Source: Lentisphaerota bacterium (lineage in GTDB: Bacteria; Verrucomicrobiota; Lentisphaeria; Victivallales; UBA1829). Taken from it: 58,896 nucleotides of DNA. Each line of letters begins with the position of its first letter. Position 1 is the stretch's first letter. The notes beneath the pieces were generated by a model. It saw nothing but the letters and a program-made list of their open reading frames with translations. It was not told the origin of the DNA and searched no databases. Positions 7,239-17,300 of this stretch are shown piece by piece. Both the position numbers and the translations under genes were made by a program. The DNA is taken from the NCBI GenBank assembly GCA_015061565.1, contig SUWI01000003.1, forward strand, positions 1 through 58,896, written 5' to 3'.

Positions 7239-9572
7239 ATGAAATTCCATTTTATTCTCGCGTTTCTTCTGCTTTCCGGAATGGTGCTTTCCGCCGCGGA
7301 AGTGGTCATCAAGCTTGGGGAAACCGCCATCGTCTACAAGGGAAGCGCGGCCAATAAACTTGCCGCGGAGGACCTGCAGAAACATCTGGAACTCATCACC
7401 TCCGAAAAGGTGGTTCTGGCAAAAGAACACGCCGTTCCCGCGGGAAAGACCTTTCTCATGAAAGTCGGATTCCTCCCGGATGGCGTTTCTGCCGACAAGT
7501 TCGCTCCTCAGGAGTCCCACTACCGCATCACCCCGGAAGGAGCTTATTTCTATGGAGGCAGGGACGGCGGCGCCTCCTTTGCTGTCTATGATTTTCTGGA
7601 AGACAGCCTGAACGTAAGATGGCCTTCCGGAGAGGATATTGCAGCTCCCCGGCAGAACCCTGTGCGGATCACCGTCACGCAAGGGGACTGGTATCCCAAA
7701 TTCACCCTGCGCAATATGCGCACCGGCGGCAGCAGAATGGGAAGCAAAAACCGCGCTGCCCAGTTGGCATGGAAACGCCGTCTGCGCAACTGCCGGGGCT
7801 CCGACTGGAACTTCGGCCCCGGAGACGCCTACTACGCCAAGTGGTGGAAAAAGTATGGCAAGGATCATCCCGAATACTTCGCCATGAACATCCAGGGCGT
7901 GAGAGGCCCTTCCCCCTCCCGGGTGCGGGGCGTGGCGGATACGGGAAACATTGCCGCCTATCAGGGAAAAGACATTCTGGTAGCCTTCTGCTGTACCAGT
8001 GAACCCTATCTGGATGCGGTGATCGCCCAATATGAAAAGATCGGCAAGCCCGTCTGGCTGAATTTCTGTCAGCCAGACGTCATGGATTACGAGTGCTGCT
8101 ACTGCGAAAAATGCCGGGCTCTGGACGGCTATCCCGTGAAGAAAGGGGAAAAATTCCACGGCAACCGCCTTTCCGACCGCTATGTATACATGCTCAACCG
8201 CCTTTATGAGAAAGCCGTAAAGATCCGGCCCGACGTGAAGATCATGTCGGAGATCTACAACTTCTCCCAGGAGCCCCCGGTGAGAACCAAGATCGCCGGA
8301 CCCGACAACTGCTGCTTCACCCTCTGCCCCACCGATTTTACACTGGAGGGGATCGATGCTCTGCTTGCCGGCTGGAACAAGGCGGGGATGCGTTTCTTCA
8401 CCCACCGCCCCAACCGTCACGGCTACTTCATCACCATCCTGCCCTGCGGGTATGAGGAGCATTTCTTCAAGATCCTGCAGAAGATGGTGAAAGCGGGCGC
8501 CGCCGGTTTCGACTATGACTGCGCCAATACGTTCCTGCAGAACGGTCAGTGGTTCTCCGACTACGTCCTTCTCAAAGCCATGCAGGAGCCGGAAAAGGAT
8601 TTCGCCTACTGGGAAAAACACTACATGCAGGCTTTCGCCCCGGCGCAGGAGGAGATCTCCGCCTACTACGGCTACTGGAGGAACGAGGTCTGGAACAAGC
8701 GTCTCGCGCAGAATGTGGGCAAGCTCCAGAAGGAGGGACGCTATTTCAATTTCGGCCGCGGACTGGTGTACAATCTCAAGACCTACTACGAGGAAAGCGA
8801 TTTTTCCAAAGCGGGAGAATTCCTCAAGAAGGCCCTGGAAAGAAAGGACCTTCCCGAGGACGTGAGAAAACGCATCGAAGCGCTCTCCGTTGACAACGAA
8901 CACCATCGTCTCACCTTCCTTGCCATCACCAAAAAGAGCGACGAAGCCTCCATAGCGCTGCGCAAATTCCGCATGAAACACAATTACGCGCTCTTCCCCT
9001 GGGCTGAACAGTACTGGGGAGACGTGTGCGGCCTCAAGAAGGTGGACGATCTCAAGGATTTCGATCCTCCCTTCAAGCGCACCCCCTCCTTCTGGTACTT
9101 CAAACTCGATCCCAAGGACGCAGGCGTCAAGGAGGAATGGTACAAACAGCGCTTCCGCAAGATCGCGAACTGGGGCAATCTTATGGCCACCAACAACTTC
9201 TGGGAGACTCCCCACAAGCACTATAAGGTCATCTCCCCGGAGATCCGGGCACAGACCGCCAATTACGACGGGATCGCCTGGTACGGCACGGCGCTGGACA
9301 ATTTCCCGCTGGACTGGAAGGGAAGAAGAGTCTTCCTCTATTTCGGCGCGGTGGATGAATCCTGCTGGATCTATGTGAACGGCAAAAAAGCGGGCGAGCA
9401 CCTTTTCGTGAAGCCCGACGACTGGAGATCGCCCTTCTCCATAGAGATCACCGACTGCATCGACTGGGATTCCCCCAGACAGGTGGTGGTCGTCCGCGTG
9501 GCAGACAAATCCGGTGGCGGCGGGATCTGGAAAGACGTGATGCTGGTTTCCAAACTCCCGGAGAAGAAGTAA
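7239..9572 (+). CDS. Secreted DUF4838 glycoside-hydrolase-like protein
   Basis: A signal peptide is clear (MKFHFILAFLLLSGMVLSAA). Residues 20-130 resemble the small N-terminal domain found before alpha-glucuronidase-like barrels (AANKLAAEDLQKHLELIT and AVYDFLEDSLNVRWPS). Residues 150-500 form the barrel part with the CCYCEKCRAL cysteine cluster typical of DUF4838. The last 150 residues look like a jelly-roll carbohydrate-binding module (FLYFGAVDESCWIYVNGKKA). An AAGGAAAG ribosome site supports the start. It shares an operon with the pseudopilin and probably acts in the periplasm or outside on a uronic-acid-containing glycan; the substrate is inference. Confidence 0.8.
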   Translation: MKFHFILAFLLLSGMVLSAAEVVIKLGETAIVYKGSAANKLAAEDLQKHLELITSEKVVLAKEHAVPAGKTFLMKVGFLPDGVSADKFAPQESHYRITPEGAYFYGGRDGGASFAVYDFLEDSLNVRWPSGEDIAAPRQNPVRITVTQGDWYPKFTLRNMRTGGSRMGSKNRAAQLAWKRRLRNCRGSDWNFGPGDAYYAKWWKKYGKDHPEYFAMNIQGVRGPSPSRVRGVADTGNIAAYQGKDILVAFCCTSEPYLDAVIAQYEKIGKPVWLNFCQPDVMDYECCYCEKCRALDGYPVKKGEKFHGNRLSDRYVYMLNRLYEKAVKIRPDVKIMSEIYNFSQEPPVRTKIAGPDNCCFTLCPTDFTLEGIDALLAGWNKAGMRFFTHRPNRHGYFITILPCGYEEHFFKILQKMVKAGAAGFDYDCANTFLQNGQWFSDYVLLKAMQEPEKDFAYWEKHYMQAFAPAQEEISAYYGYWRNEVWNKRLAQNVGKLQKEGRYFNFGRGLVYNLKTYYEESDFSKAGEFLKKALERKDLPEDVRKRIEALSVDNEHHRLTFLAITKKSDEASIALRKFRMKHNYALFPWAEQYWGDVCGLKKVDDLKDFDPPFKRTPSFWYFKLDPKDAGVKEEWYKQRFRKIANWGNLMATNNFWETPHKHYKVISPEIRAQTANYDGIAWYGTALDNFPLDWKGRRVFLYFGAVDESCWIYVNGKKAGEHLFVKPDDWRSPFSIEITDCIDWDSPRQVVVVRVADKSGGGGIWKDVMLVSKLPEKK

Positions 9573-9684
9573 GGCGCCGCGAAAGTCTCAAGCTTCAAGG
9601 CTCAAAATTCAATCATTTTTGATTTGTTATCCTGACTTTTTTCAGTTTCGTCCTATGTAGTATTGCAACACGAGAGGAAACCCA

Positions 9685-9777
9685 ATGAACACGGAACAGG
9701 CATTACATGAAATCGGAGAGCGGGGCAAACGGTATCGGCTGGTTTTATCATACACCCTCGGTTTTTGCGCTATCTGA
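9685..9777 (+). pseudogene. Possible 5' fragment of a truncated gene at the conflict-operon boundary
   Basis: GAGAGGAAACCCA precedes an ATG that opens a 30-residue frame (MNTEQALHEIGERGKRYRLV, then a hydrophobic stretch) and stops inside the 3' end of the convergent vWA gene. The good ribosome site with an abrupt stop suggests either a tiny gene or the start of a gene cut off when the nine-gene operon arrived. I do not recognise the family. Confidence 0.3.
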
Positions 9778-10753
9778 TGTCTTTGTATTGCCCATGATGC
9801 TGCTGGGAGACATTCTTCAGCAGCTCGGAATGCTGGCCCATGGAAATCGAATGGATCGTCAGTTTCGGAACTTCTTGTTTCAGAAAAGCCGTCAAAGATG
9901 CAGAGTTACAATCCTGAGGCTCACCGTCCGAAAGGAAATAGACGGACTGGATCCCTTCCGCTTTGATAATAGGAATGATAGCTTGCCAGGCACGCATCAT
10001 TTCGGTTCCGCCGCCCGGAGAAAGGGCCTTGACGAAATCAATTGCCTTAGCGACATCCTCCATGGATGAAAACCGGTATCCACGTGCGTTTTGATCGGGG
10101 ACCAAGCTGCAGCCGCTGGAAAAACAGACGATCCGGAAACGATCCGAGGTTTTTCTGGTTTGAGCATGTCGGTCCGCAAGAGTTTTTTCAACTTCTTTTT
10201 TAACCAATTCGAGGCGTGACATGCCGCTGTCGGAAGTGGAAGAAGCCATGGACCCGGAGACATCCAGCAGGAAAATGACCGATCCGGAGGCTTCGACGCC
10301 GAAAAAACCTGTCGAGGTCCCGGAACCGGAAGCATTGCCGGAATCCTTGCCGGCGAGGTTAATCGTTGCGATATTGTCGTTCGATTTATCTTTGCTGGCG
10401 ACGGGAAGTTTTCCGCTGCCGGAAGCATTGACATCCTTCGGTTCATTTTTACCCTGTCTGCTGTTGCTTCTGGCAATTGAAGAACCGGTTTTTTTGGCAG
10501 CTGCAGCTGCCTTGGCGTTGTTTCCGGAGCTGCCCGCGCCCTTGTCCGAACCCAGATCCCCCTGTCCTTTTCCGGAGCCGGAACCATGATCGCCGGAACC
10601 GGTGCCGCTGCCGTACTGTCCTGTACCGTTCCCGGCGCTGCCGGAACCGCCGCCTCCCTCAGGAATGAGCATAAAGCCCAACGCAATGATGACAGTCCAG
10701 AACAGGATAAAAATCAAATAACGGCAGCAGCATTTCTGGTTTTCAGTATTCAT
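9770..10753 (-). CDS. Membrane-anchored von Willebrand factor A (vWA) domain protein
   Basis: An N-terminal transmembrane helix (YLIFILFWTVIIALGFMLI) is followed by a long Gly/Ser/Ala-rich linker and then a vWA domain over the C-terminal 180 residues. The MIDAS metal site is complete: DVSGS, a Thr in GGGTEMM, and Asp in SDGEPQD. The start at 10753 overlaps the upstream gene by 11 bases; an ATG at 10804 has GGAG nearby but would overlap by 62 bases. It is the last gene of the operon. The topology places the vWA domain on a flexible tether at the membrane, probably binding a partner through its metal ion. Side of the membrane cannot be fixed from sequence. Confidence 0.85.
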   Translation of the reverse strand: MNTENQKCCCRYLIFILFWTVIIALGFMLIPEGGGGSGSAGNGTGQYGSGTGSGDHGSGSGKGQGDLGSDKGAGSSGNNAKAAAAAKKTGSSIARSNSRQGKNEPKDVNASGSGKLPVASKDKSNDNIATINLAGKDSGNASGSGTSTGFFGVEASGSVIFLLDVSGSMASSTSDSGMSRLELVKKEVEKTLADRHAQTRKTSDRFRIVCFSSGCSLVPDQNARGYRFSSMEDVAKAIDFVKALSPGGGTEMMRAWQAIIPIIKAEGIQSVYFLSDGEPQDCNSASLTAFLKQEVPKLTIHSISMGQHSELLKNVSQQHHGQYKDIR

Positions 10754-11678
10754 AGAATTTATCAGCCCGGTTGGCAAATTGGTATGCAAAAAAGTCTCTG
10801 TCATCCGGCTCCATCAGGAAACCGTGAAAGACATTCTGTTTTTTCAGGATTTCGCGCAGCCGGTAAAAATCCGGGGCATCACTCTTGCTGATGACGAATT
10901 CCGGGATCCGGCCGGCCGGCAATCCCTTCATGAAATTCCGGAATTCAGGAGCAAGTTCTTTGCCGGTAAAGATGCTGATGCCTTTTTCCGGGATCGGAGA
11001 ACAGAGAAAAGACCGGTCTTTGACCTGATAAGTCACGGCCGGATTAGGCGTGTAAGATTTCCCGTTGATTTCCGGTCCGACCGGCCAGATTTTTCCGTTG
11101 TTGACAAAAATAAAGTAGGGAATATCTTCTTTTTTGACCATTGTGACGAAAACCAGATTTTTCAGCTGGGCCGAACCGATTTTTTTGTTCAGGTCAGCCA
11201 GAATCGTTTTTTTCTTTTTGACCATGGCAAGAAGACCTTTAAGCTGCTTTTCCGTTTTTTGCTGATCTGCGACGGCTTTCATCGTCTGGACCTCCAGATT
11301 TTTCAGAATGCTGCGGCTTAAGTTCACTTTTTGAAGCGCCATTTTCTGCGAAAGCAGTTTTTCCCGATACATCCGTTCCATCAGGGCGATTTCATGGACG
11401 AGCCGGAGTCGGGGATCGGCTTTCATATTTTCCAATAACTTAGCCTGTTCATCGGTCTTTTTCATCAGTTCGTCGAGTTCATTTTGAAGCTTGGCGGCCT
11501 GCTGCCGGACGACTTCGATATTTTCGTTCTGATCGGGAACGGCATTCTTTTTTTCCAGACCCCGGATCGAGATCATGACGGTGAGCAGGATAGCGATGAA
11601 CATCACCCCGCCGAAAGTATTGCACATGGCGTCCAGCAGCAAATCGAGGCTGGATTCTTCAGAACGGCGCCGGCTCAT
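10743..11678 (-). CDS. MotB/TolR/ExbD-like membrane protein (second of two)
   Basis: The protein starts MSRRRSEESSLDLLLDAMCN, so a short cytoplasmic tail leads into one transmembrane helix that opens with an Asp (LLDAMCNTFGGVMFIAI). That is where MotB and ExbD carry their proton-relay aspartate. A coiled coil follows (residues 50-170), and the last 130 residues form an unrecognised globular domain. There is no OmpA-like peptidoglycan-binding motif that I can see. It overlaps its upstream neighbour by 4 bases (ATGA type). With the MotA/TolQ-like protein it should form an ion-driven or gated inner-membrane complex; this is family-based inference. Confidence 0.6.
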   Translation of the reverse strand: MSRRRSEESSLDLLLDAMCNTFGGVMFIAILLTVMISIRGLEKKNAVPDQNENIEVVRQQAAKLQNELDELMKKTDEQAKLLENMKADPRLRLVHEIALMERMYREKLLSQKMALQKVNLSRSILKNLEVQTMKAVADQQKTEKQLKGLLAMVKKKKTILADLNKKIGSAQLKNLVFVTMVKKEDIPYFIFVNNGKIWPVGPEINGKSYTPNPAVTYQVKDRSFLCSPIPEKGISIFTGKELAPEFRNFMKGLPAGRIPEFVISKSDAPDFYRLREILKKQNVFHGFLMEPDDRDFFAYQFANRADKFYEY

Positions 11679-12517
11679 TTCCGGACCTCCGCAGCAATGA
11701 GGGTCTGTTCATCCGGCAGGATCTCCCGTCCACGCTCGAATCCGGCTTTTTTCAGTGCTTCCGACAATGATTCACCGTAGGAAAAGGCGGAAGGTTTCAG
11801 GAGCAGGACAAAATAAACCCTTTCGGACGGAAAGGAACGGCAAAAAGCGAGGCAATCGGCATAGTTGTCGTTGACCATGGCAAAAGTTTTCCGGGGAAAG
11901 GATTTGTCGATGCTGTTTACGCTGATTTCAGTTCCGCTGCATTCGAGCAGGACAGGCTGTTTGGGATTATTTTTGTTCCAGACAAAACGGATCACGTTCC
12001 TGATCTTGTTAAACTGCTCTTCGCGATGTCTGATCTCATCATTCAACGCCGCGAGCTGTTTCTGCAGTTCGGAACTTCTGGATTGGTTTCTCGCTATGAG
12101 GATCTCGGATTTCTTTTTCCGATCGATCTGTTCTTTCTGAGCTTGCAGGACCAGGGCATTCTCTTCTTCCAGTTTCGGGATCGAATTATCGATCTGCTGC
12201 AATTGCCGGATCCATTTTTCTTTCAGTTCCGGAAGGGTTTCGATCCGGAGTTTCTTCAGCTCTTCGATGCGCCGGTTCTGTTCCGCCGCCTGCCGGCGGA
12301 GCTGCATCAGAACCTCCCGGATCTGTTTCATCTCTTTTTTGAGCGCCGTGAGTTCCGCCTGAATTTCCCGGTTTTTCTGCTGAACTTTCATGGGACCCTG
12401 CTGCAGGACCATCAGCACCAGCATGATGACGACCAGGAACATGATCCCGGTAATGCTGGTGATGATATCCTGAAAACTGAAAAAAGAAACTGCAGCAGAG
12501 TTGTCTTTGGAAGCCAT
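11675..12517 (-). CDS. MotB/TolR/ExbD-like membrane protein (first of two)
   Basis: A short N-terminal tail leads to FFSFQDIITSITGIMFLVVI, a single transmembrane helix with an Asp near its start, then about 130 residues of coiled coil and a C-terminal globular domain of about 100 residues. It shares this plan with the next gene but has little sequence identity to it, so they are two different subunits and not a recent duplication. It sits 6 bases after the MotA/TolQ-like gene. Since ExbD and MotB act as dimers inside an ExbB/MotA ring, the pair may form a heterodimer. That idea is untested. Confidence 0.6.
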   Translation of the reverse strand: MASKDNSAAVSFFSFQDIITSITGIMFLVVIMLVLMVLQQGPMKVQQKNREIQAELTALKKEMKQIREVLMQLRRQAAEQNRRIEELKKLRIETLPELKEKWIRQLQQIDNSIPKLEEENALVLQAQKEQIDRKKKSEILIARNQSRSSELQKQLAALNDEIRHREEQFNKIRNVIRFVWNKNNPKQPVLLECSGTEISVNSIDKSFPRKTFAMVNDNYADCLAFCRSFPSERVYFVLLLKPSAFSYGESLSEALKKAGFERGREILPDEQTLIAAEVRK

Positions 12518-12523
12518 AAAAAC

Positions 12524-13390
12524 TCAATCCCCGTCATCCTGAGCCAAATCAACACTTTTGATCCTGCTGATCAGATAGCGATGGCAATAATCGGAACACT
12601 CATCGAGGAAAAGTTCCTCCCGGTTGAGGACCCAGGTCATCAGCAGCTGGATGATCAAAGCCATGACCAGGGCGATCAAAGTGGTTTCAAAAGCGATGGA
12701 AAGGCCGCCGGTCACGTCGCCCAAGGCGGCGATCAGTTCCTGGGGATTGCCGGCGCCCTTGTCGATCACGGTACCGAAATTGCCGATCGCCTTGGCCAGC
12801 CCCAGCACGGTTCCGATAAAACCCAGCACGGGAATTGCCCAGATAAAACCTTTCAGGACCGTATAACTGCCGCTCAGATATTCGTCATCGTTCCTGGCCT
12901 GCGTATTGAGACATTCGGCGACGGCACTGACATTGCCGAGATTCTTCAAATTGACCAGGGCACGCTGGATCCGGTCAAGGAGGACAAAATCTTTCGGATT
13001 GCTGACCAGCAGGTTGATTTTTTCCAGGATGAGTCGGGCACTGGCACAGGTCAGCACAAAATTGCGGTCGTCCGGCAGCAAACTGAGTTCCAGCGCCTTA
13101 CGCTGGACATGAAGTTTCTGGATTTTGATCAGCAATATCGACAGTGCCCAGCTCCCCAGGAAAACGGTGAAATAGGGAATGGAAGACCGGTCTTTTTCGC
13201 CCCCGTGAAAAAACATATCCACGGCCCAGTGCTGTCCGCGGAAAAAGCTCAGGCTCAAATAAAACAGGGAAAAAATCACCACTCCTCCCAGAAAAGAAAA
13301 AAGGGAGTTGACATCCGTGAATTTTTTGCTTTTGAACCCGCAGATGCATTCGATATCGCTCAATTTTCGGGAAATCTGTTTCTGCTGCAT
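12524..13390 (-). CDS. MotA/TolQ/ExbB-family proton channel-like protein
   Basis: Four hydrophobic segments are visible. The last two match the family core: AIPVLGFIGTVLGLAKAI, then GGLSIAFETTLIALVMALII. The start at 13390 is chosen because AAGGA sits seven bases upstream; an in-frame ATG at 13411 overlaps the previous stop as ATGA but lacks a ribosome site, and either could be used. Relatives assemble as pentameric inner-membrane rings around TolR/ExbD/MotB dimers and couple proton flow to mechanical work. The two single-helix proteins encoded next fit as those partners. In the Zorya defence system a MotA-like ring is the membrane effector. Confidence 0.85.
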   Translation of the reverse strand: MQQKQISRKLSDIECICGFKSKKFTDVNSLFSFLGGVVIFSLFYLSLSFFRGQHWAVDMFFHGGEKDRSSIPYFTVFLGSWALSILLIKIQKLHVQRKALELSLLPDDRNFVLTCASARLILEKINLLVSNPKDFVLLDRIQRALVNLKNLGNVSAVAECLNTQARNDDEYLSGSYTVLKGFIWAIPVLGFIGTVLGLAKAIGNFGTVIDKGAGNPQELIAALGDVTGGLSIAFETTLIALVMALIIQLLMTWVLNREELFLDECSDYCHRYLISRIKSVDLAQDDGD

Positions 13391-13407
13391 AAAACATCCT
13401 TTCATTT

Positions 13408-14355
13408 TCATATCAAAGTTTTAAATGAGTAAATAACCGAAATCAGGACTGGATTGAGAAAAAAGACGAGGGTGAACACGGGACCTTTCCAGGATCGTCC
13501 TCCGGCTTCCAGATAGTCGCGCAGCTGCATGGCGCAGCTGCACAGGGCCAGCGTATCGATGAAAACCAGAACGGCCTGCACCCAGACATGCTGAATGCCG
13601 TGAGCCAAAGCCAGAAAACAGCAGGCCAGAGTGCCGTAATTCATAAAAAGGCCGGCTGCGCAAATCTTCCATGACGATGAAATTTTATGTCCTGCGTCAG
13701 CACAACGTTTGGCGGCCAGCAGTCCGGTCAACCCGGCAACCGCCCCCAGTATGGACAGAAGACTCAGCCCCATCAGCGGAGATAAAAAGCAGTCGAACCG
13801 CTGACTGTAATACTTGCCGAACAGCAGAATGATGCCTGCGCCCAGAAGAAAATGGATCAAGGCGGCGATACTGTAATACCGGCCGGATTTGCCGGCATGG
13901 TCATGCAGTATTTCCTGAAAATCCCAGGGAAGCGCAATGGTCCTGCCGATATCCGCGATCAACTCACGCAAAGGGGATGATGCGGCCGGCGTCGGCTCAT
14001 CCTCAGACGGTTGAAACTGCAGCGTTCCCGACAGAGAAATTACCGGAGAAGCGACCGTGCCGGCCGGGTCGGGAGAAATAATGCTGCGGCTGGCAGGATC
14101 CCCGTTTTTTCCGGATCGGTCAGGAGCCGGAACGTGCGGCGGCTCCTCCGGGTTCAGGGCGATGGGCTTTCCCGGCGATAAAGCCGGGAAAAGGATGCTG
14201 ATATAGTTCCATTGGCGTTTGTCTCCGGAAACCATATCATCGCAAGTCAAGGTCCCGCGGTTGAACATGGCGGTCAACCTGAGCATGGAATAAGGTCCGG
14301 TGATTCGGCCCGCATGCCGGAGATAATATCTTTTTCCCGCAGTACTTGACATCAT
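13408..14355 (-). CDS. GYF-like (DUF4339) domain membrane protein
   Basis: Residues 8-55 resemble the bacterial GYF_2/DUF4339 domain (KRYYLRHAGRITGPYSMLRL, then a GTLTCDDMVSG turn). This small domain is thought to bind proline-rich peptides or act as an adaptor. A low-complexity linker follows, then about five transmembrane segments in the last 180 residues. The start has AAGGAG upstream; the ATG at 14352 is an equal choice. The same kind of domain opens the GTPase of this operon, so the two may share a binding partner. The membrane part is not recognised. Confidence 0.6.
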   Translation of the reverse strand: MMSSTAGKRYYLRHAGRITGPYSMLRLTAMFNRGTLTCDDMVSGDKRQWNYISILFPALSPGKPIALNPEEPPHVPAPDRSGKNGDPASRSIISPDPAGTVASPVISLSGTLQFQPSEDEPTPAASSPLRELIADIGRTIALPWDFQEILHDHAGKSGRYYSIAALIHFLLGAGIILLFGKYYSQRFDCFLSPLMGLSLLSILGAVAGLTGLLAAKRCADAGHKISSSWKICAAGLFMNYGTLACCFLALAHGIQHVWVQAVLVFIDTLALCSCAMQLRDYLEAGGRSWKGPVFTLVFFLNPVLISVIYSFKTLI

Positions 14356-14367
14356 ATCCCAGACTCC

Positions 14368-17300
14368 TTACAGCACCAGATCCGCAGGAAGGACAGCCGG
14401 TCTGACCTTCAGTTCGATATTCAGGCGCTGTGCCTCTTCCCGCCATTTCCGCAAAAATTCTCCCGTGCTCTGATTGTCTCCGTAACACCAGATCACCTGT
14501 CCGGCGAAAAGCCGTTTTTTCCACTTGTCATCTCTCGGGACTTCTCCCTTCCAGACTTTTTTCGGCAGGACGAAGACGGCATTATTCTCCAGAACAAGTC
14601 CCTCAACGGGGAGCTTGCAATCTTTGAAAAGATGGATCTTGACTTTGTTCTGTTCTGATTTCTGGACCACGCCGACCGGAATCAGAAGACGTGCATGCGC
14701 CTTGCAGATAAATCTGTCCCGGATTTCTCCGGCCTCCAGGAGCCGATTCAAATTTTCAAGAGTCCATTTCCGGTCGAATTGTCGTTTTTCCTCGCCGTAT
14801 TCGGCAGCGGCCTGCGGCGCCCGCCAGTTGCGTTGGGGAGTTTGCTTCAGTTCTTCCAAAGCAGCCGACAATTCCGGGTACAGGAGCGGTGAAGTATCAT
14901 ACAGTTCCTGCAGAAATTGCAGGAGCAGTGTTTTTTTCAGGTAGATATTTTCCACATTGCCTTTCTGGCAAATGAATCTCAAGGCCCCCTTCAGATTGGA
15001 AATCAGACCAGGACCATCGCCGTTCAAAGCATTATATTTCGAAGACAGGACCTGTCCCGGCCAGAAAGGCAGGCCGTCCTTGGGCAGGGGTGGTTTCTGC
15101 TGTCCATTCAGCGAAATAAAACCTTTGGGCAGTTCATACGGCAGATTCGGATGCCGGGTCGTGATCAGATAGGGCATCTCCGGATTTTTTTCATTGAATG
15201 AAATGATGAAACGGCTGTTTGTCTCATTGTCCACAGGAATGGGGACGAAGATTATATTGATCCGGCGGGGATGGCGCAAATATTCAACCTGTCCGTCCTT
15301 TTCATGGAAATAAAAATAAAACGGTCTGCGGTCCTTGTCGGCAAAGATGATTTCCTTTAGATCCTTATCCGTTTGAAGATCCTGGAAAAACTGGTCGAAA
15401 TTCTTGCTGCGTTCCATTTTGGGGCGGAATACACCCACATCGGTTTTGAAAAGGCCATCCGAGAAACCATTATTATCAGGAAATCCTTCCAGTCTTTCCG
15501 GGAAGTTTTTTTCGTAATTGTCCCGCTCATCCTTCCAGTTTTTGCAGAGGCGGAGCGGCAGGGAATAACGGATGGCCAAGTCGGGATGTTTATAACGGAT
15601 CTTTTCCAGATCCCGGATGAAATCATCAAAAGAAACCGGCGAATTGACCAGTCGGAAGGCATTCTCATTTTCCCAAGTCAATTCGAAACGTGTTTTGGAG
15701 GCCTGGTATTTTTTCTTTTCCTCGTCTTTCATAGACGGTATGATATAGCTGTAACGGCTGCTTTTCAGTTTCTCATCGAAATCATTTTGGCTTACCGCCA
15801 GGAGTGTTCTGAGGTCATTGAGTTTTTTCTGCGGGTCGCGGATCTGTTTGATCAGTTCTTCGACCTCGCCGCATTTTTTCCTGCAGAAAGCCAGAAACTC
15901 AGTTTCCCTCTGTTTTTTCAGTTCAGTGCGTTTCTGGATGATCTTAGTCTCCAAGCGGGTGAACTGATCCAGAGATTCTTTGCTCAGCAGTTCTTTGTCT
16001 TTCAATTTTTCTGCTTGCGACATGGCCAGATCCAACTGCCGGGCGTTATCGAGGATATCAGTTCCCGCCAGCCGCTCGATTTGCTGCAGCAGGCGCTTGA
16101 ATTCTTCCTCTTTCATTTTCTGATGATTGAGCATCTCCTCCTTCTGCTGTCTGGCAGCGGTATGGATCCGGATGATCTGGGGATCGGCTGCAACCTTCGA
16201 CGAGGCGGCCTTCAGTCCCCCATAAATCTTGATGACCTCGTCATACTTCCTGTTATCCAGAAGATCCTGCATATTGGCCAGGTTGCGTTTCACTGCAAGA
16301 TAGTGCTGCATATACCATATGGAAAAACCGATGGCGAGAGTCAGCAATACCGCGCCGCAAATGCCGTAGATACACCAGCGGACATGCCGCAAATGCTCCA
16401 GACGGTTATATTCCTCTTCAAGAGCTTTCAGCCGGTCGTCAAGGGCGGTCGGGATCAGATTGTCCATCAACTGCAGCTGGTTGTAATCACCAGCCACCTC
16501 GGAAAACGGCGCATTGTCTGCCAGTTTCTGTTCGATTTTCAGGATCAGTTCCTGACAAATCCGGTCATTCTTCCTCGTTTCGGCTTCCTGTTCAAGAAAC
16601 GATTCGATATCGGCGGCAGTCTGCCTTTGTTCATCGGACAGATTGATCACCGGGCTGGAGCAGAACATTTTCCATTTTTCAAATTCTTTTTCCAAACGGT
16701 CAATATCGCGTGCCTGGTAGCATTCCTGAAGCTGCGCCAGTTTGCTTTCGATCTCTTTGTTCAGTTTGGCCTGCTGCAGGGGCCGCAGTTTCTGCCGGAT
16801 AGCCGATTTAAGTTCCTCCTTGGGCGGGATCAGCCAATCCGGAGCCATGACTTCGCGGCACAGTTCCTCCAATCTGCTGCAGCAGTCCGAATATCCATCG
16901 ATTTCTTCGAGGTCATGTTCGATTTCCTGACAGCGGGAACGCTCCGCAGTGATCAGGTCATTGCGCCAGCGGGGGGAATTGGGCAGTTTCTGCAATATCT
17001 GGCGCAGCAGAGTGATACGCTGCAGCATGCTCCCGTTTCTGGCGATTTTCCGGTAATCCTGAAATAATGCGTGAAGACGTTTCTCTCCCGTGGAGATCGG
17101 GGCAATCAGCTGCTGGAGCAGCTGTTCATCGGGAAAAACCGGTGTTTCCAGGCCATATTCCTTGCAGATGGCAAAAAAGTCATTGGCCTTGAAATAAGCA
17201 AGCAGCTCTGCTTTCCGGGTCAGCGGCGGATCGAAAGAAAGGTTCAATTCCCGCGCAGCCTGGATGGAACCGTTTTCTATCAGCGTGCGGCACTGCTCCA

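Noticed and set aside
10754..10804. Upstream start for the vWA protein at 10804
   Set aside because: GGAG lies close by, but the overlap with the previous gene would be 62 bases and the added residues are not typical before a membrane helix; 10753 fits the operon better.
15373..17067. 564-residue open frame opposite the 1021-residue gene
   Set aside because: It is the complement of a long coding gene; the Phe/Gln/Leu-rich composition and lack of a ribosome site mark it as a shadow. The same holds for long frames at 7194-9401, 12026-13432, 32041-33699, 34512-36065, 37057-38352 and 44844-46535.
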